Shown here piece by piece: positions 37,165-45,880 of a stretch of 64,000 nucleotides of DNA. A model generated the notes under the pieces. The model had not been told where the DNA came from. It saw only the letters and a list, made by a program, of their open reading frames with translations, and did not search any database. Position 1 is the first letter of the stretch. Every line of letters starts with the position of its first letter. The translations under genes were made by a program, and so were the position numbers. This stretch comes from Pseudarthrobacter cellobiosi (GTDB lineage Bacteria; Actinomycetota; Actinomycetes; Actinomycetales; Micrococcaceae). The DNA lies in the NCBI RefSeq assembly GCF_023913755.1, contig NZ_JAMXBJ010000044.1:114012-178011 (forward strand). The letters are read 5' to 3'.

Positions 37165-37864
37165 CGTTGCGCACCTCACTCATCGCGGCAGCGTGGATGG
37201 CTTCGAGGCGCCCGATGGCGGCAACCATGCCCGCGGTGGTATCCACCACGGTGACGGCCCCGGCTTCCTCGAGTTCGCCGACGGGAGCGAAACCCCAGCC
37301 CACGCCGATGCAGTCAAGCCCGTTCGCGACGGCTCCCGCCACATCCTGGGCGCGGTCACCCACCATAACGGCGTGCTGCGTGGAGAGGTCCGTCAGGGCC
37401 GCGGCGATGATATCTGCCTTCCCCACCGGACCTTCCGTTGACGATTCGTTGTCTGCCGAACCCCTGATGGACTGGAACAGGTTGGCGATCCCGTGGTGGC
37501 GCAGCACGATCTGGGCCAGCCCTTCGGGCTTCTGCGTGGCGACGGCCACTGGCCTGCCTTCGGCCGCGAAGGTCTCCAGCGCTTCCCTGATCCCGGGGTA
37601 CAGCCGGCTCTGGGCTATCCCAGTGGCCAGGTAGTACTGCCGGTACGTCCGGATGACCTCGTCAAGCATCTCGGCCGGAACCTTGCAGACACTCTGGAGT
37701 GCGTCGCTGAGTTTGGGGCCGATCATCGAGTTCAGGACGTCCTGGCCAGGAACCGGCAGACCTGCGGCGGCAAGGGCTGCTGCGATTCCGCCGGATATTC
37801 CGCCGGCCGGATCGACAAGAGTGCCGTCCAGGTCAAAGATCACGGGCACTGTTGTTTGAGTCAC
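37151..37864 (-). CDS. HAD-family hydrolase (phosphoglycolate phosphatase-like)
   Basis: A 237-residue haloacid-dehalogenase phosphatase. Motif I is FDLDGTLVD (nucleophile Asp near residue 10), motif II lies in VAVATQKPEG, motif III lysine in GPVGKADII, and motif IV is MVGDRAQDVAGA. A small four-helix cap follows motif I, as in phosphoglycolate phosphatases and PpaX. The substrate is not predictable. The start is GTG. It overlaps the acyltransferase gene, forming a two-gene unit ahead of uvrC. Confidence 0.85.
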   Translation of the reverse strand: MTQTTVPVIFDLDGTLVDPAGGISGGIAAALAAAGLPVPGQDVLNSMIGPKLSDALQSVCKVPAEMLDEVIRTYRQYYLATGIAQSRLYPGIREALETFAAEGRPVAVATQKPEGLAQIVLRHHGIANLFQSIRGSADNESSTEGPVGKADIIAAALTDLSTQHAVMVGDRAQDVAGAVANGLDCIGVGWGFAPVGELEEAGAVTVVDTTAGMVAAIGRLEAIHAAAMSEVRNDGAV

Positions 37865-37942
37865 CGGCTTAGTTTCTCACGACACCGAGCATGCCTGAAA
37901 CTCGCATGCCCGACACGGCATACGTCATCGGAGGCCAACCGC

Positions 37943-40870
37943 TTAGCCCAGTATTTCCGCGAGGAAGGATGCCGTGTGGCCCTTGGTGGATTTCGATACC
38001 TGCTCGGGCGTGCCGGTTGCCACGATCTGGCCGCCGCCCGAACCGCCGTCCGGGCCAAGATCTACGATCCAGTCGGCGCTCTTGATGACGTCCAAGTTGT
38101 GTTCGATGGTGATCACCGTGTTGCCCTTGTCCACCAGACTTTGGAGGACCATCAGGAGCTTGCGGATGTCCTCGAAGTGCAGGCCCGTGGTGGGCTCGTC
38201 GAGAACATACACACTGCGTCCGTTGGAGCGCTTCTGCAGTTCCGCGGCGAGCTTGACACGCTGGGCCTCGCCGCCGGAGAGGGTGGTTGCCGGCTGTCCC
38301 AGCCGTACGTAGCCGAGACCCACGTCCACGAGGGTGTTCAGGTGCCGGGCGATCGGGGAGAAGGCAGCGAAGAACTCCGCACCTTCTTCGATGGGCATGT
38401 TGAGCACATCCGCAATGGTCTTGCCCTTGTAGTGGACTTCGAGGGTTTCGCGGTTGTACCGTGCGCCGTGGCACACCTCGCAGGGCACGTAGACGTCCGG
38501 CAGGAAGTTCATTTCGATCTTCAGCGTGCCGTCACCTGCGCAGGCTTCGCAGCGCCCGCCCTTGACGTTGAAGGAGAACCGGCCTGGCAGGTAGCCACGG
38601 ACCTTGGCCTCGGTGGTCTCGGCGAAGAGCTTGCGGATGTTGTCAAAGACGCCGGTGTACGTGGCCGGGTTGGAGCGTGGGGTGCGACCGATAGGGCTCT
38701 GGTCCACGTGCACCACCTTGTCCAGGTGCTCCAGGCCCATGATGCTCTTGTGGCGTCCGGCCACCTGTTTGGCGCCGTTGAGCTTGTTGGCCAGCACCTT
38801 GTAGAGGATCTCGTTGACCAGGGTGGATTTGCCGGAGCCGCTGACGCCGGTCACGGCGGTGAACAGGCCCAGGGGGAAGGCTGCATCAACGTTGACCAGG
38901 TTGTTTTCACGCGCCCCGACGACCTTCAGCTCACGCTTTTTGTCGTATTTGCGCCGCTTCTTGGGGATGTCGATCTTCTTGCGGCCGGACAGGTAATCGC
39001 CGGTCAGTGAGTTGGTGTTGGCCAGGAGATCCTGGTACGAACCCGAGTGCACCACCTGGCCGCCGTGCTCGCCTGCGCCGGGCCCGATGTCCACGATCCA
39101 GTCCGCCACCTGGATGGTGTCCTCATCGTGCTCCACAACGATAAGCGTGTTGCCCATGTCGCGGAGCCGGGTCAGGGTGTCAATAAGCCGGCGGTTGTCG
39201 CGCTGGTGGAGGCCGATGGAGGGCTCGTCCAGGACGTAAAGGACGCCCACGAGACCGGAACCGATCTGGGTGGCGAGCCGGATTCGCTGCGCTTCGCCGC
39301 CGGACAAGGTAGCGGAGGGGCGCTCGAGATTCAGGTATTCCAGCCCGACGTCGAGCAGGAAGGTCAGCCGGGCCTGTATTTCCTTGAGCACCTGGTGGGC
39401 GATCTGGGCCTCGCGGCCGGTGAGGACCAAGTTGTTCAGGAAGTCCGCGCAAACGCGCATGGGCATGGCCGCGACATCGGCGATGGACTTGCCGTTGATC
39501 AGGACGGACAGCGAGGCGGGGTTGAGCCTCGCGCCATTGCACGCGGGGCAAGCGATCTGCCGCATGTACTCTTCGTAGCGGTCGCGGGCCCATTCGGAGT
39601 CCGTCTCGCCGTGCTTGCGGTGGACGTACTGGATGGCACCTTCGAAGCCGGTACTGTATTTACGTTCCCGTCCGAAGCGGTTCTTGTACTGCACAACCAC
39701 CTTGTGGTCCTTGCCGTGCAGGACGGTGTGGCGGACGTCGTTGCCCAGCTTTTCCCAGGGTGTGTCCATGGAGAAGCCAAGCTCCTTGGACAGCCCTTCG
39801 AGCAGGCGGTTCCAATACTCGGTTGTTGCGGTGCCAAGTGACCATGGCGCGATGGCGCCCTCGGACAACGACAGCTCAGGATTCGGAATGATCAGTTCTT
39901 CGTCAACCTCGAGCCGTGTACCGATGCCGCTGCACGCGGAACAGGCGCCGAAAGGGTTGTTGAAGGAGAAGGACCGCGGCTCGATTTCATCGATGGCCAG
40001 GGGATGTTCGTTAGGGCAGGCGAGGTTCTCGGAAAATGCCCGCAGCCGTCCCGGCGCGTCTGCGTCCAGATCGACGAACTCGGCCAGCACCCGGCCTTCG
40101 GCCAGGCCAAGCGCCGTTTCAACGGAGTCCGTGAGGCGCTGGCTGATGCCCTCCTTAACCACCAGGCGGTCCACCACCACCTCAATCGTGTGCTTGAACT
40201 GCTTGCCGAGTTTGGGCGGCTCGCTCAGCTGGATCAGCTCACCATCCACCCGGGCACGCGAATAGCCCTTGGCGGTCAGCTCCTTGAAGAGGTCCACGAA
40301 CTCGCCCTTACGCCCCCGCACCACAGGCGCCAAGACCTGGAAGCGTGTGCCTTCGTCAAGCTCAAGCAACTGGTCCACGATCTGCTGCGGAGTCTGCCGG
40401 GCCACAACCTCGCCACAGACCGGGCAATGCGGCCGTCCCACGCGTGCCCACAGCAATCGCATGTAGTCATAAATTTCGGTGATGGTGCCAACCGTGGACC
40501 GGGGGTTCTTGCTGGTGGACTTCTGGTCAATCGATACCGCCGGCGAGAGCCCCTCGATGAAATCGACGTCCGGCTTGTCCACCTGGCCGAGGAACTGGCG
40601 GGCATAGGCCGACAGGGACTCAACGTAGCGCCGCTGGCCCTCGGCGAAGATTGTGTCGAACGCCAGGGACGACTTCCCGGAACCGGACAGCCCGGTGAAA
40701 ACGATCATGGCATCACGGGGCAGATCCAAGTCCACGTTGCGCAGGTTATGCTCGCGCGCCCCTTTGACCACAAGGCGGGAGAGGTCTGGCCGGGCAGGCG
40801 TGGCTGGGGCCTGGGGAACGGCGACGGGGACGGATTCGACTGCTGTTTCTTCAGCTACGGCTTTAGGCAC
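37943..40870 (-). CDS. uvrA: excinuclease ABC subunit A
   Basis: The 975-residue damage-recognition ATPase of nucleotide excision repair. Two ABC modules carry Walker A motifs GLSGSGKSS (about 59-67) and GVSGSGKST in the second half; the signature sequences [18 protein letters not shown] and [15 protein letters not shown] are present. Zinc-binding cysteine pairs are visible in [27 protein letters not shown] and CEVCHGARY. The start is GTG at 40870 with TAGCAT 6 nt upstream and an SOS-box-like palindrome next to it, so expression should rise with DNA damage. Confidence 0.96.
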   Translation of the reverse strand: MPKAVAEETAVESVPVAVPQAPATPARPDLSRLVVKGAREHNLRNVDLDLPRDAMIVFTGLSGSGKSSLAFDTIFAEGQRRYVESLSAYARQFLGQVDKPDVDFIEGLSPAVSIDQKSTSKNPRSTVGTITEIYDYMRLLWARVGRPHCPVCGEVVARQTPQQIVDQLLELDEGTRFQVLAPVVRGRKGEFVDLFKELTAKGYSRARVDGELIQLSEPPKLGKQFKHTIEVVVDRLVVKEGISQRLTDSVETALGLAEGRVLAEFVDLDADAPGRLRAFSENLACPNEHPLAIDEIEPRSFSFNNPFGACSACSGIGTRLEVDEELIIPNPELSLSEGAIAPWSLGTATTEYWNRLLEGLSKELGFSMDTPWEKLGNDVRHTVLHGKDHKVVVQYKNRFGRERKYSTGFEGAIQYVHRKHGETDSEWARDRYEEYMRQIACPACNGARLNPASLSVLINGKSIADVAAMPMRVCADFLNNLVLTGREAQIAHQVLKEIQARLTFLLDVGLEYLNLERPSATLSGGEAQRIRLATQIGSGLVGVLYVLDEPSIGLHQRDNRRLIDTLTRLRDMGNTLIVVEHDEDTIQVADWIVDIGPGAGEHGGQVVHSGSYQDLLANTNSLTGDYLSGRKKIDIPKKRRKYDKKRELKVVGARENNLVNVDAAFPLGLFTAVTGVSGSGKSTLVNEILYKVLANKLNGAKQVAGRHKSIMGLEHLDKVVHVDQSPIGRTPRSNPATYTGVFDNIRKLFAETTEAKVRGYLPGRFSFNVKGGRCEACAGDGTLKIEMNFLPDVYVPCEVCHGARYNRETLEVHYKGKTIADVLNMPIEEGAEFFAAFSPIARHLNTLVDVGLGYVRLGQPATTLSGGEAQRVKLAAELQKRSNGRSVYVLDEPTTGLHFEDIRKLLMVLQSLVDKGNTVITIEHNLDVIKSADWIVDLGPDGGSGGGQIVATGTPEQVSKSTKGHTASFLAEILG

Positions 40871-40882
40871 CCACTAATGCTA
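40868..40882 (-). promoter_or_regulatory. putative leaderless promoter -10 of uvrA
   Basis: On the minus strand TAGCAT (40877-40882) is followed by TAGTGG and the GTG start. A weak -35 (TGGATA) sits 18 bp further up. Confidence 0.5.
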
Positions 40883-40883
40883 A

Positions 40884-40899
40884 TCGAAAACTTCTTCGA
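40884..40899. promoter_or_regulatory. SOS (LexA) box-like site at the uvrA promoter
   Basis: TCGAAAACTTCTTCGA lies between the predicted -35 and -10 of uvrA. It agrees with the corynebacterial LexA motif TCGAA(A/C)A-NN-TGTTCGA at all defined positions but one. LexA bound here would block the promoter. Confidence 0.6.
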
Positions 40900-40918
40900 A
40901 TATCCATGCGGGGTCCGG

Positions 40919-41299
40919 CTAGTCGGCGTCGTAGGCTGCAGCCAGCAGCTGGACTGCTTCCGCAAAGCTGGCACCTTGGGCCTTGGCCACTGACGCATAG
41001 GAGTTGGCGGCCAGGGAGAGCGCATCCGCCCGCTCATCACGCGCGCACACCACGGTGCCGTTCCTGCCCTTTGTGGCCACGACACCGGCCGCCTCCAACT
41101 CCTTGTACGCCCTGGCCACCGTGTGGGGCGCGACGTCGAGCAGCCCCGCCATGGTCCGCACCGCCGGCAGCTTGGTTCCCGGCGGAAGGGCCCCGCTGTC
41201 CGCAAGACGGATCACATGCAGGCGCAGCTGCTCAAACAATGCCACCGTGCTGGACTGGTTGGGCTTCCAGGTTCCGGGGAACGGACCCGCTGTTGTCAT
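40919..41299 (-). CDS. GntR-family regulator (YtrA type)
   Basis: A 126-residue regulator with a GntR winged helix (about 14-80; LPAVRTMAGLLDVAPHTVARAYKEL is the recognition region) and only a short helical tail of about 45 residues, the YtrA pattern. Such regulators usually repress neighbouring ABC transporter genes. Here it is the third gene of an operon with two ABC exporter subunits, its ATG overlapping the preceding stop (ATGA). Autoregulation of the exporter is a reasonable inference. Confidence 0.87.
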   Translation of the reverse strand: MTTAGPFPGTWKPNQSSTVALFEQLRLHVIRLADSGALPPGTKLPAVRTMAGLLDVAPHTVARAYKELEAAGVVATKGRNGTVVCARDERADALSLAANSYASVAKAQGASFAEAVQLLAAAYDAD

Positions 41300-43107
41300 C
41301 GTCCGGCCTCCAACGTGCCGGCGCGGCCCGGGCGTCCGGCGAACTGGGCGTTGTAGAGCCGTGCATAGCGGCCGTTGGCCGCCAGGAGGCTTCGATGGGT
41401 TCCCTGCTCTGCAATGCGTCCGTGGTCCATGACCAGAATTAGATCAGCGTCCCGGACCGTGGACAAACGGTGGGCGATCACAAAGCTTGTTTTTCCACGG
41501 CGCAACCGCTGCATGGCCTGGCGGATCAGGACCTCGGTCCGGGAATCCACTGAACTGGTGGCCTCATCCAGGACCAGCACAGTGCGGTCCGCCAACTGCG
41601 CCCGGGCGATAGCGATCAGCTGGCGCTGGCCCTGGCTGAGCGGCTCTCCCCCGTTGCCCAGCATCGTGTCGTAGCCGGCCGGCAGCGACCTGATGAGGTG
41701 GTCCACGTGGCTCGCCTCGGCTGCCGCAGTGATCTCCGCAGCCGTGGCTCCTGGCCGGCCGTATTCGATGTTCTCCCTGATGGTGCCGGAAAACAGCCAG
41801 GCATCCTGCAGCACCACGCCGAATCCCTTGCGCAGGACGTCCCGCGGAATGTCAGCAATGTCGGTACCCCCGATGGTGATCCTGCCGGCGTCGACCTCGT
41901 AGAACCGCATGAGTAGGTTGACAACGGTGGTCTTGCCGGCGCCCGTGTGCCCGACAATCGCGACCGTCCGGCCCGGTTCCACCGTGAACGACAGTCCACG
42001 GACCACAGGGTCAGCCCGGGCATAGCCAAAGGTGACATCACTGAACACAATCCGCCCTCCCTGACCGGGTTTGTGACCGTCACTTTCGGTCTCGGCAGGT
42101 ATCTCCGCGGAGTCGAGCAGGTCGAACACACGGCGTGCCGAAGCCACGCAGGACTGGATGACGTTGAGCATGCCGCCGATCTGGCCCACAGGCTGGGTGA
42201 AAAGCCGGCTGAACTGGATGAACGCCTGGATCCCGCCGATGGTCATGGCCCCCATGGTGACCTGGAGCGCCCCCACCACCGCCACCGCGATGTAGTTGAT
42301 ATTGGCGATAAGGACCATCAACGGCTGGACAATGCCGGATGAATACTGGGCCCGTGCGGATGCCCGGGCCAGGCGGTCGTTGCTTGCCTTGAAGACTGCC
42401 GCTGCCTGGTCCTGGTACCCGAAGGCCTTAATAACCTCGTGCCCGGTGACAAACTCCTCCACGTGCGCGTTCAACTCACCCGTTTCGGTCCACTGGCGGG
42501 CAAAATGCGCTTGGGACTTCCGGGCCACCATAACGGTGATAAGGGTGGACAAGGGCACCGAAACAAGCGCGATCAGGGCCAGGAGCGGCGAGATCCACAG
42601 CATCATGGCCAAGGCACCGCACAGCATCAGGACAGACATGATCAGCTGCGTGAGGACCTGGCTGAGCGCTTGCGAAATATTGTCGATGTCATTGGTGACG
42701 CGGCTCAGGACATCACCCCTGGACTGCTCTTGGAAGTACGTGGAAGGAAGCCGGTGCAGCTTGTCTTGAACCGATGCCCGGAGGCGGTACATCAGGCCGT
42801 GAACCGCGCTGGCCGTCAGCGCTCCCTGGATCCAGTTGAACAGCGAAGCGCCGATGTACATCGCGGCAACGGCGGCCAGCAGGAGTCCCAGGCGCTGCCC
42901 GTCGAGCGCTCCGCTGTAGACCCCATCCACCACCACATCGGTGGCATCACCAAGGTAGTTCGGCGCCGCGACGTTAAGGGCAACAAAAGCGCAGGTGGCC
43001 GCAACTGCACCCAGCATCCGCCCCCTGGACGGGCGCAGCAACGCGAGGACCCGGCGCGCTGTGGGCCAGAACCCTTCGGACGCCCCGGCGCCAGGCGAAG
43101 CGGTCAT
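41296..43107 (-). CDS. heterodimeric ABC exporter subunit, consensus-site half (TM288-like)
   Basis: A 603-residue type IV ABC exporter subunit: six transmembrane helices (about 25-330) then an ATPase domain. Walker A is GHTGAGKTT, the signature is LSQGQRQLIAIARAQ, and Walker B VLVLDEATSSVD has the normal catalytic Glu. The upstream partner has Asp at that place, so the pair matches asymmetric heterodimers such as TM287/288, in which only one ATP site hydrolyses efficiently. Possible cargo includes drugs or lipids; not determinable here. It overlaps both neighbours by 4 bp. Confidence 0.9.
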   Translation of the reverse strand: MTASPGAGASEGFWPTARRVLALLRPSRGRMLGAVAATCAFVALNVAAPNYLGDATDVVVDGVYSGALDGQRLGLLLAAVAAMYIGASLFNWIQGALTASAVHGLMYRLRASVQDKLHRLPSTYFQEQSRGDVLSRVTNDIDNISQALSQVLTQLIMSVLMLCGALAMMLWISPLLALIALVSVPLSTLITVMVARKSQAHFARQWTETGELNAHVEEFVTGHEVIKAFGYQDQAAAVFKASNDRLARASARAQYSSGIVQPLMVLIANINYIAVAVVGALQVTMGAMTIGGIQAFIQFSRLFTQPVGQIGGMLNVIQSCVASARRVFDLLDSAEIPAETESDGHKPGQGGRIVFSDVTFGYARADPVVRGLSFTVEPGRTVAIVGHTGAGKTTVVNLLMRFYEVDAGRITIGGTDIADIPRDVLRKGFGVVLQDAWLFSGTIRENIEYGRPGATAAEITAAAEASHVDHLIRSLPAGYDTMLGNGGEPLSQGQRQLIAIARAQLADRTVLVLDEATSSVDSRTEVLIRQAMQRLRRGKTSFVIAHRLSTVRDADLILVMDHGRIAEQGTHRSLLAANGRYARLYNAQFAGRPGRAGTLEAGR

Positions 43108-44849
43108 GGCGCGTCGTCCAGCGCCAGTTGGGACTCGGCGATTTCCCGGTAGGTGGCAGACGTCTCCAGCAGTTGCAGGTGTGTTCCCTGTGCAACCAGC
43201 CGGCCGTCGTCGAGCACCAGGATCTGGCCGGCTCCGGCAGCGGTGGAGATCCGTTCCGCCACGACAATGACCACTGCACCCTCAAGGGCAATCTCCAGGG
43301 CATCCCGGACCCGGGCCTCGGTGGCGAAGTCCAGCGCAGAAAAGCTGTCGTCAAAGAGATAGATGGGGACCCTCCGCAGGAGGGCCCGCGCTATGCAGAG
43401 ACGCTGCCGCTGGCCTCCGGAGAGATTCGTTCCGCCTTGCCCGACCTCCGTGCCCATCCCCCGCGGCAGCGCACGGACGAAGCCGGCGGCCTGAGCTGTC
43501 TCCATGGCTTCCCAAAGCTGGCCCTCGGTTGCCTCCGGAGCTGCGACGCGCAGGTTGTCGGCGATGGTTCCGGAGAAAAGGTGCGACATTTGTGGCACCA
43601 CCGCCATGGTCCGGCGGAGGACGTCCAGGGACATCGAGCAGATGTTCCGGCCGCCGATGCTGATGGTTCCGGCTGTGGCGTCCAGGAACCGGGGCACCAG
43701 GCTCAGGAGTGTCGACTTGCCGCTCCCTGTTGAGCCGACGATGGCAACAGTGGTTCCTGGCCGGGCCGTGAAGCTGATGTCTTCCAGTACCGGATTTTCG
43801 GCGCCGGGGTAGGAGAAGCTGACATTCCTGAAAGTGACGCTGCCGCCCTCCAAGGAGCTCCCATGGCGGGTCTCTTGGGGCGCCTTGTGGTCCTGGACTG
43901 ACGGTCTTGCGTCGAGCACGGCACCCAGCCGTTCTGCGCAGGCAGCGGCCCGCGGCGCCGTCATGAACACGTACATGGCCATCATGATTGCCAGGAGAAT
44001 CTGCAGGATGTACGCGATAAAGGCCGTGAGGGCACCAATCTTCATCCCGCCGTCGTAAACCCGGTGACCACCGAACCACACCACGGCCACCGACGACAGG
44101 TTGACCACAATCATGATCAGCGGCAGCATGCCGGCCACGAGCAGCGACGACTGAAGGTTGTTTCCCGTGAGGCTGCTGTTGGTCTTCGCAAACCGGCGTG
44201 TTTCGTGTCCCTGCCTGACGAAGGCGCGGATCACATTCGCGCCGATGATCTGTTCACGAAAGAGCTCCCCCGTGCGGTCCAGGAGCTCCTGCCCCTGCCG
44301 GTACAGGGGAACGAGGCGCCGGACGATGAGATACATGATGAGCAGAAGTATTGGCATGATGACCATCACGACGCTTGAAAGCACCATGTCCTGCTGCCAC
44401 GCCAGTATGACGCCCCCGGCGGCCATCACGGGGGCCGCCACAAGCATGGTGAAGACCAGGACGGCGAACGACTGGATCTGCTGGGTGTCGTTGGTGGCCC
44501 TGGTAACGAGGCTTTGCGTGCCGAAGGCTGCCATTTCCTGGGATGAAAGCGACTGGATCCTGGTGAAGACCTCGCCGCGCAGCTGGTGCCCGAGCTTCAT
44601 GGCCACCACTGCCCCGAAGTAGCCCGCGGCGATGGCTGCCGACGCCTGGACCGCAGCTATCAGGACCATGACGGTGCCCAAGCGGAAGATTTCCGGCGTG
44701 TTCCCCGCAACGATGCCGTCGTCGATGATGGCAGCGTTGATGGTGGGCAGCAGGAGGTTGCCTGCGGACTGGACAAGCTGGAGAGCAACGATCGCGGTCA
44801 CGGCGCCTTTGTGGCCAGCCAGCAGTCGGGTCATCAAGCCGAAAAGCAT
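43104..44849 (-). CDS. heterodimeric ABC exporter subunit, degenerate-site half (TM287-like)
   Basis: A 581-residue ABC exporter subunit with six transmembrane helices followed by an ATPase. Walker A is GSTGSGKST and the signature is LSGGQRQRLCIARAL, but Walker B reads IYLFDDSFSALD: Asp replaces the catalytic Glu. This is the expected degenerate site of a heterodimeric exporter, so the change is functional rather than damage. The ATG at 44849 is preceded by GGAGGTGCG, which decides against a start 15 codons earlier. It is the first gene of the exporter/GntR operon. Confidence 0.9.
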   Translation of the reverse strand: MLFGLMTRLLAGHKGAVTAIVALQLVQSAGNLLLPTINAAIIDDGIVAGNTPEIFRLGTVMVLIAAVQASAAIAAGYFGAVVAMKLGHQLRGEVFTRIQSLSSQEMAAFGTQSLVTRATNDTQQIQSFAVLVFTMLVAAPVMAAGGVILAWQQDMVLSSVVMVIMPILLLIMYLIVRRLVPLYRQGQELLDRTGELFREQIIGANVIRAFVRQGHETRRFAKTNSSLTGNNLQSSLLVAGMLPLIMIVVNLSSVAVVWFGGHRVYDGGMKIGALTAFIAYILQILLAIMMAMYVFMTAPRAAACAERLGAVLDARPSVQDHKAPQETRHGSSLEGGSVTFRNVSFSYPGAENPVLEDISFTARPGTTVAIVGSTGSGKSTLLSLVPRFLDATAGTISIGGRNICSMSLDVLRRTMAVVPQMSHLFSGTIADNLRVAAPEATEGQLWEAMETAQAAGFVRALPRGMGTEVGQGGTNLSGGQRQRLCIARALLRRVPIYLFDDSFSALDFATEARVRDALEIALEGAVVIVVAERISTAAGAGQILVLDDGRLVAQGTHLQLLETSATYREIAESQLALDDAP

Positions 44850-44997
44850 CGCACCTCCAGGACGGATTTGGGAGGCCGATGAGGGTCCGGCCATTTGCCA
44901 TCCCCAGAAGCCGCTGTCGTCATTGTAACCAGCATCACATTCTCTTCTTGGTCATAAGGCATTACCGACTATGTAGAGAACCTCAAGCGAATGGAGT

Positions 44998-45783
44998 TTA
45001 TGCGCTTGGCTGCTTTTGCGCCACGGCAAAGATCCGCCGGAACGGAAACACCGTGCCATGTGCCGTTGCCGGGTATGCGGCCGCCAGGGCTGCAGCATAC
45101 TCCGCTTCAAAGGCGTGCCCGTCCTCGGCCGACAGTGCCGCCGCGACCGGGCGCAACGCCGTGCCGCGCACCCAGTCCAGCACCGGATCCGTCCCAGTGA
45201 GGACCTGCTGGTATGTGGTTTCCCAGGCGTCTGCCGTGCAGCCCGCGTCCAGCATGATGCTGAGGTAGTCTGCGGGCTCCCCCACGGATTCTCCACCGCG
45301 AAGTACGCCGTCGAGCTGGGGCGACCAGCGTGCCGAACCCGCGAGTTCCCGCATCAGGGCATGGGACGGGGCGTTGAAGTTCCCCGGCACTTGCATGGCG
45401 AACCAGGCACCGGGCTTGAGCGCCGCCAGCCAGCCGGCAAGCATCTCCTGATGCCCCGGCACCCACTGAAGCGCGGCGTTGGTGACCACCACGTCGGTTT
45501 CAGCGGGGGGTGTCCAGTTTGCGATATCCGCCACCTTGAAGCTGAGGCCCGTATGCCTGGCTGCGTGCGCGGCGGCTTTGTTCAGCATTTCTCTGGACGA
45601 ATCGAGCCCGACCACTTTCGTTTCGGGCCATCTCCGGGCGAGGGTGGCCGTGAGGTTTCCCGGACCACATCCAAGGTCCACAACGTGCTTTGGCCGGTCG
45701 GCCTGGATCCGCCCCGTAAGGTCGAAAAAGGGCCGGTCGCGGTAGTCGCCGAACTGGACGTACTTTACGGGGTCCCACTTCAC
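44998..45783 (-). CDS. tam: trans-aconitate 2-methyltransferase-like enzyme
   Basis: A 261-residue class I SAM-dependent methyltransferase. The SAM motif is VVDLGCGPGNLTATLA (about 33-48), followed by VVGLDSSREML and the acidic DVVVTNAALQWVPGHQEML typical of Tam enzymes, which methylate trans-aconitate to protect the TCA cycle. The GTG at 45783 (MKWDPVKYVQF) fits better than an ATG four codons upstream because GGAG lies 6 nt before it and E. coli Tam begins equivalently. It diverges from the helicase gene. Confidence 0.85.
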   Translation of the reverse strand: MKWDPVKYVQFGDYRDRPFFDLTGRIQADRPKHVVDLGCGPGNLTATLARRWPETKVVGLDSSREMLNKAAAHAARHTGLSFKVADIANWTPPAETDVVVTNAALQWVPGHQEMLAGWLAALKPGAWFAMQVPGNFNAPSHALMRELAGSARWSPQLDGVLRGGESVGEPADYLSIMLDAGCTADAWETTYQQVLTGTDPVLDWVRGTALRPVAAALSAEDGHAFEAEYAAALAAAYPATAHGTVFPFRRIFAVAQKQPSA

Positions 45784-45880
45784 AGTTAACTCCATCGCCT
45801 GGTGCTGTCTGGCAGTACCGCGAGCCTAACCCGGGCCCACCCGAATATCCGGCACCGGCTGGGCACTAAGCTGGAAATCA

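Noticed and set aside
43104..44849. Asp in place of the Walker B Glu as evidence of a dead gene
   Set aside because: All other ATPase motifs are intact and the partner subunit is canonical; this is the normal degenerate site of heterodimeric exporters.
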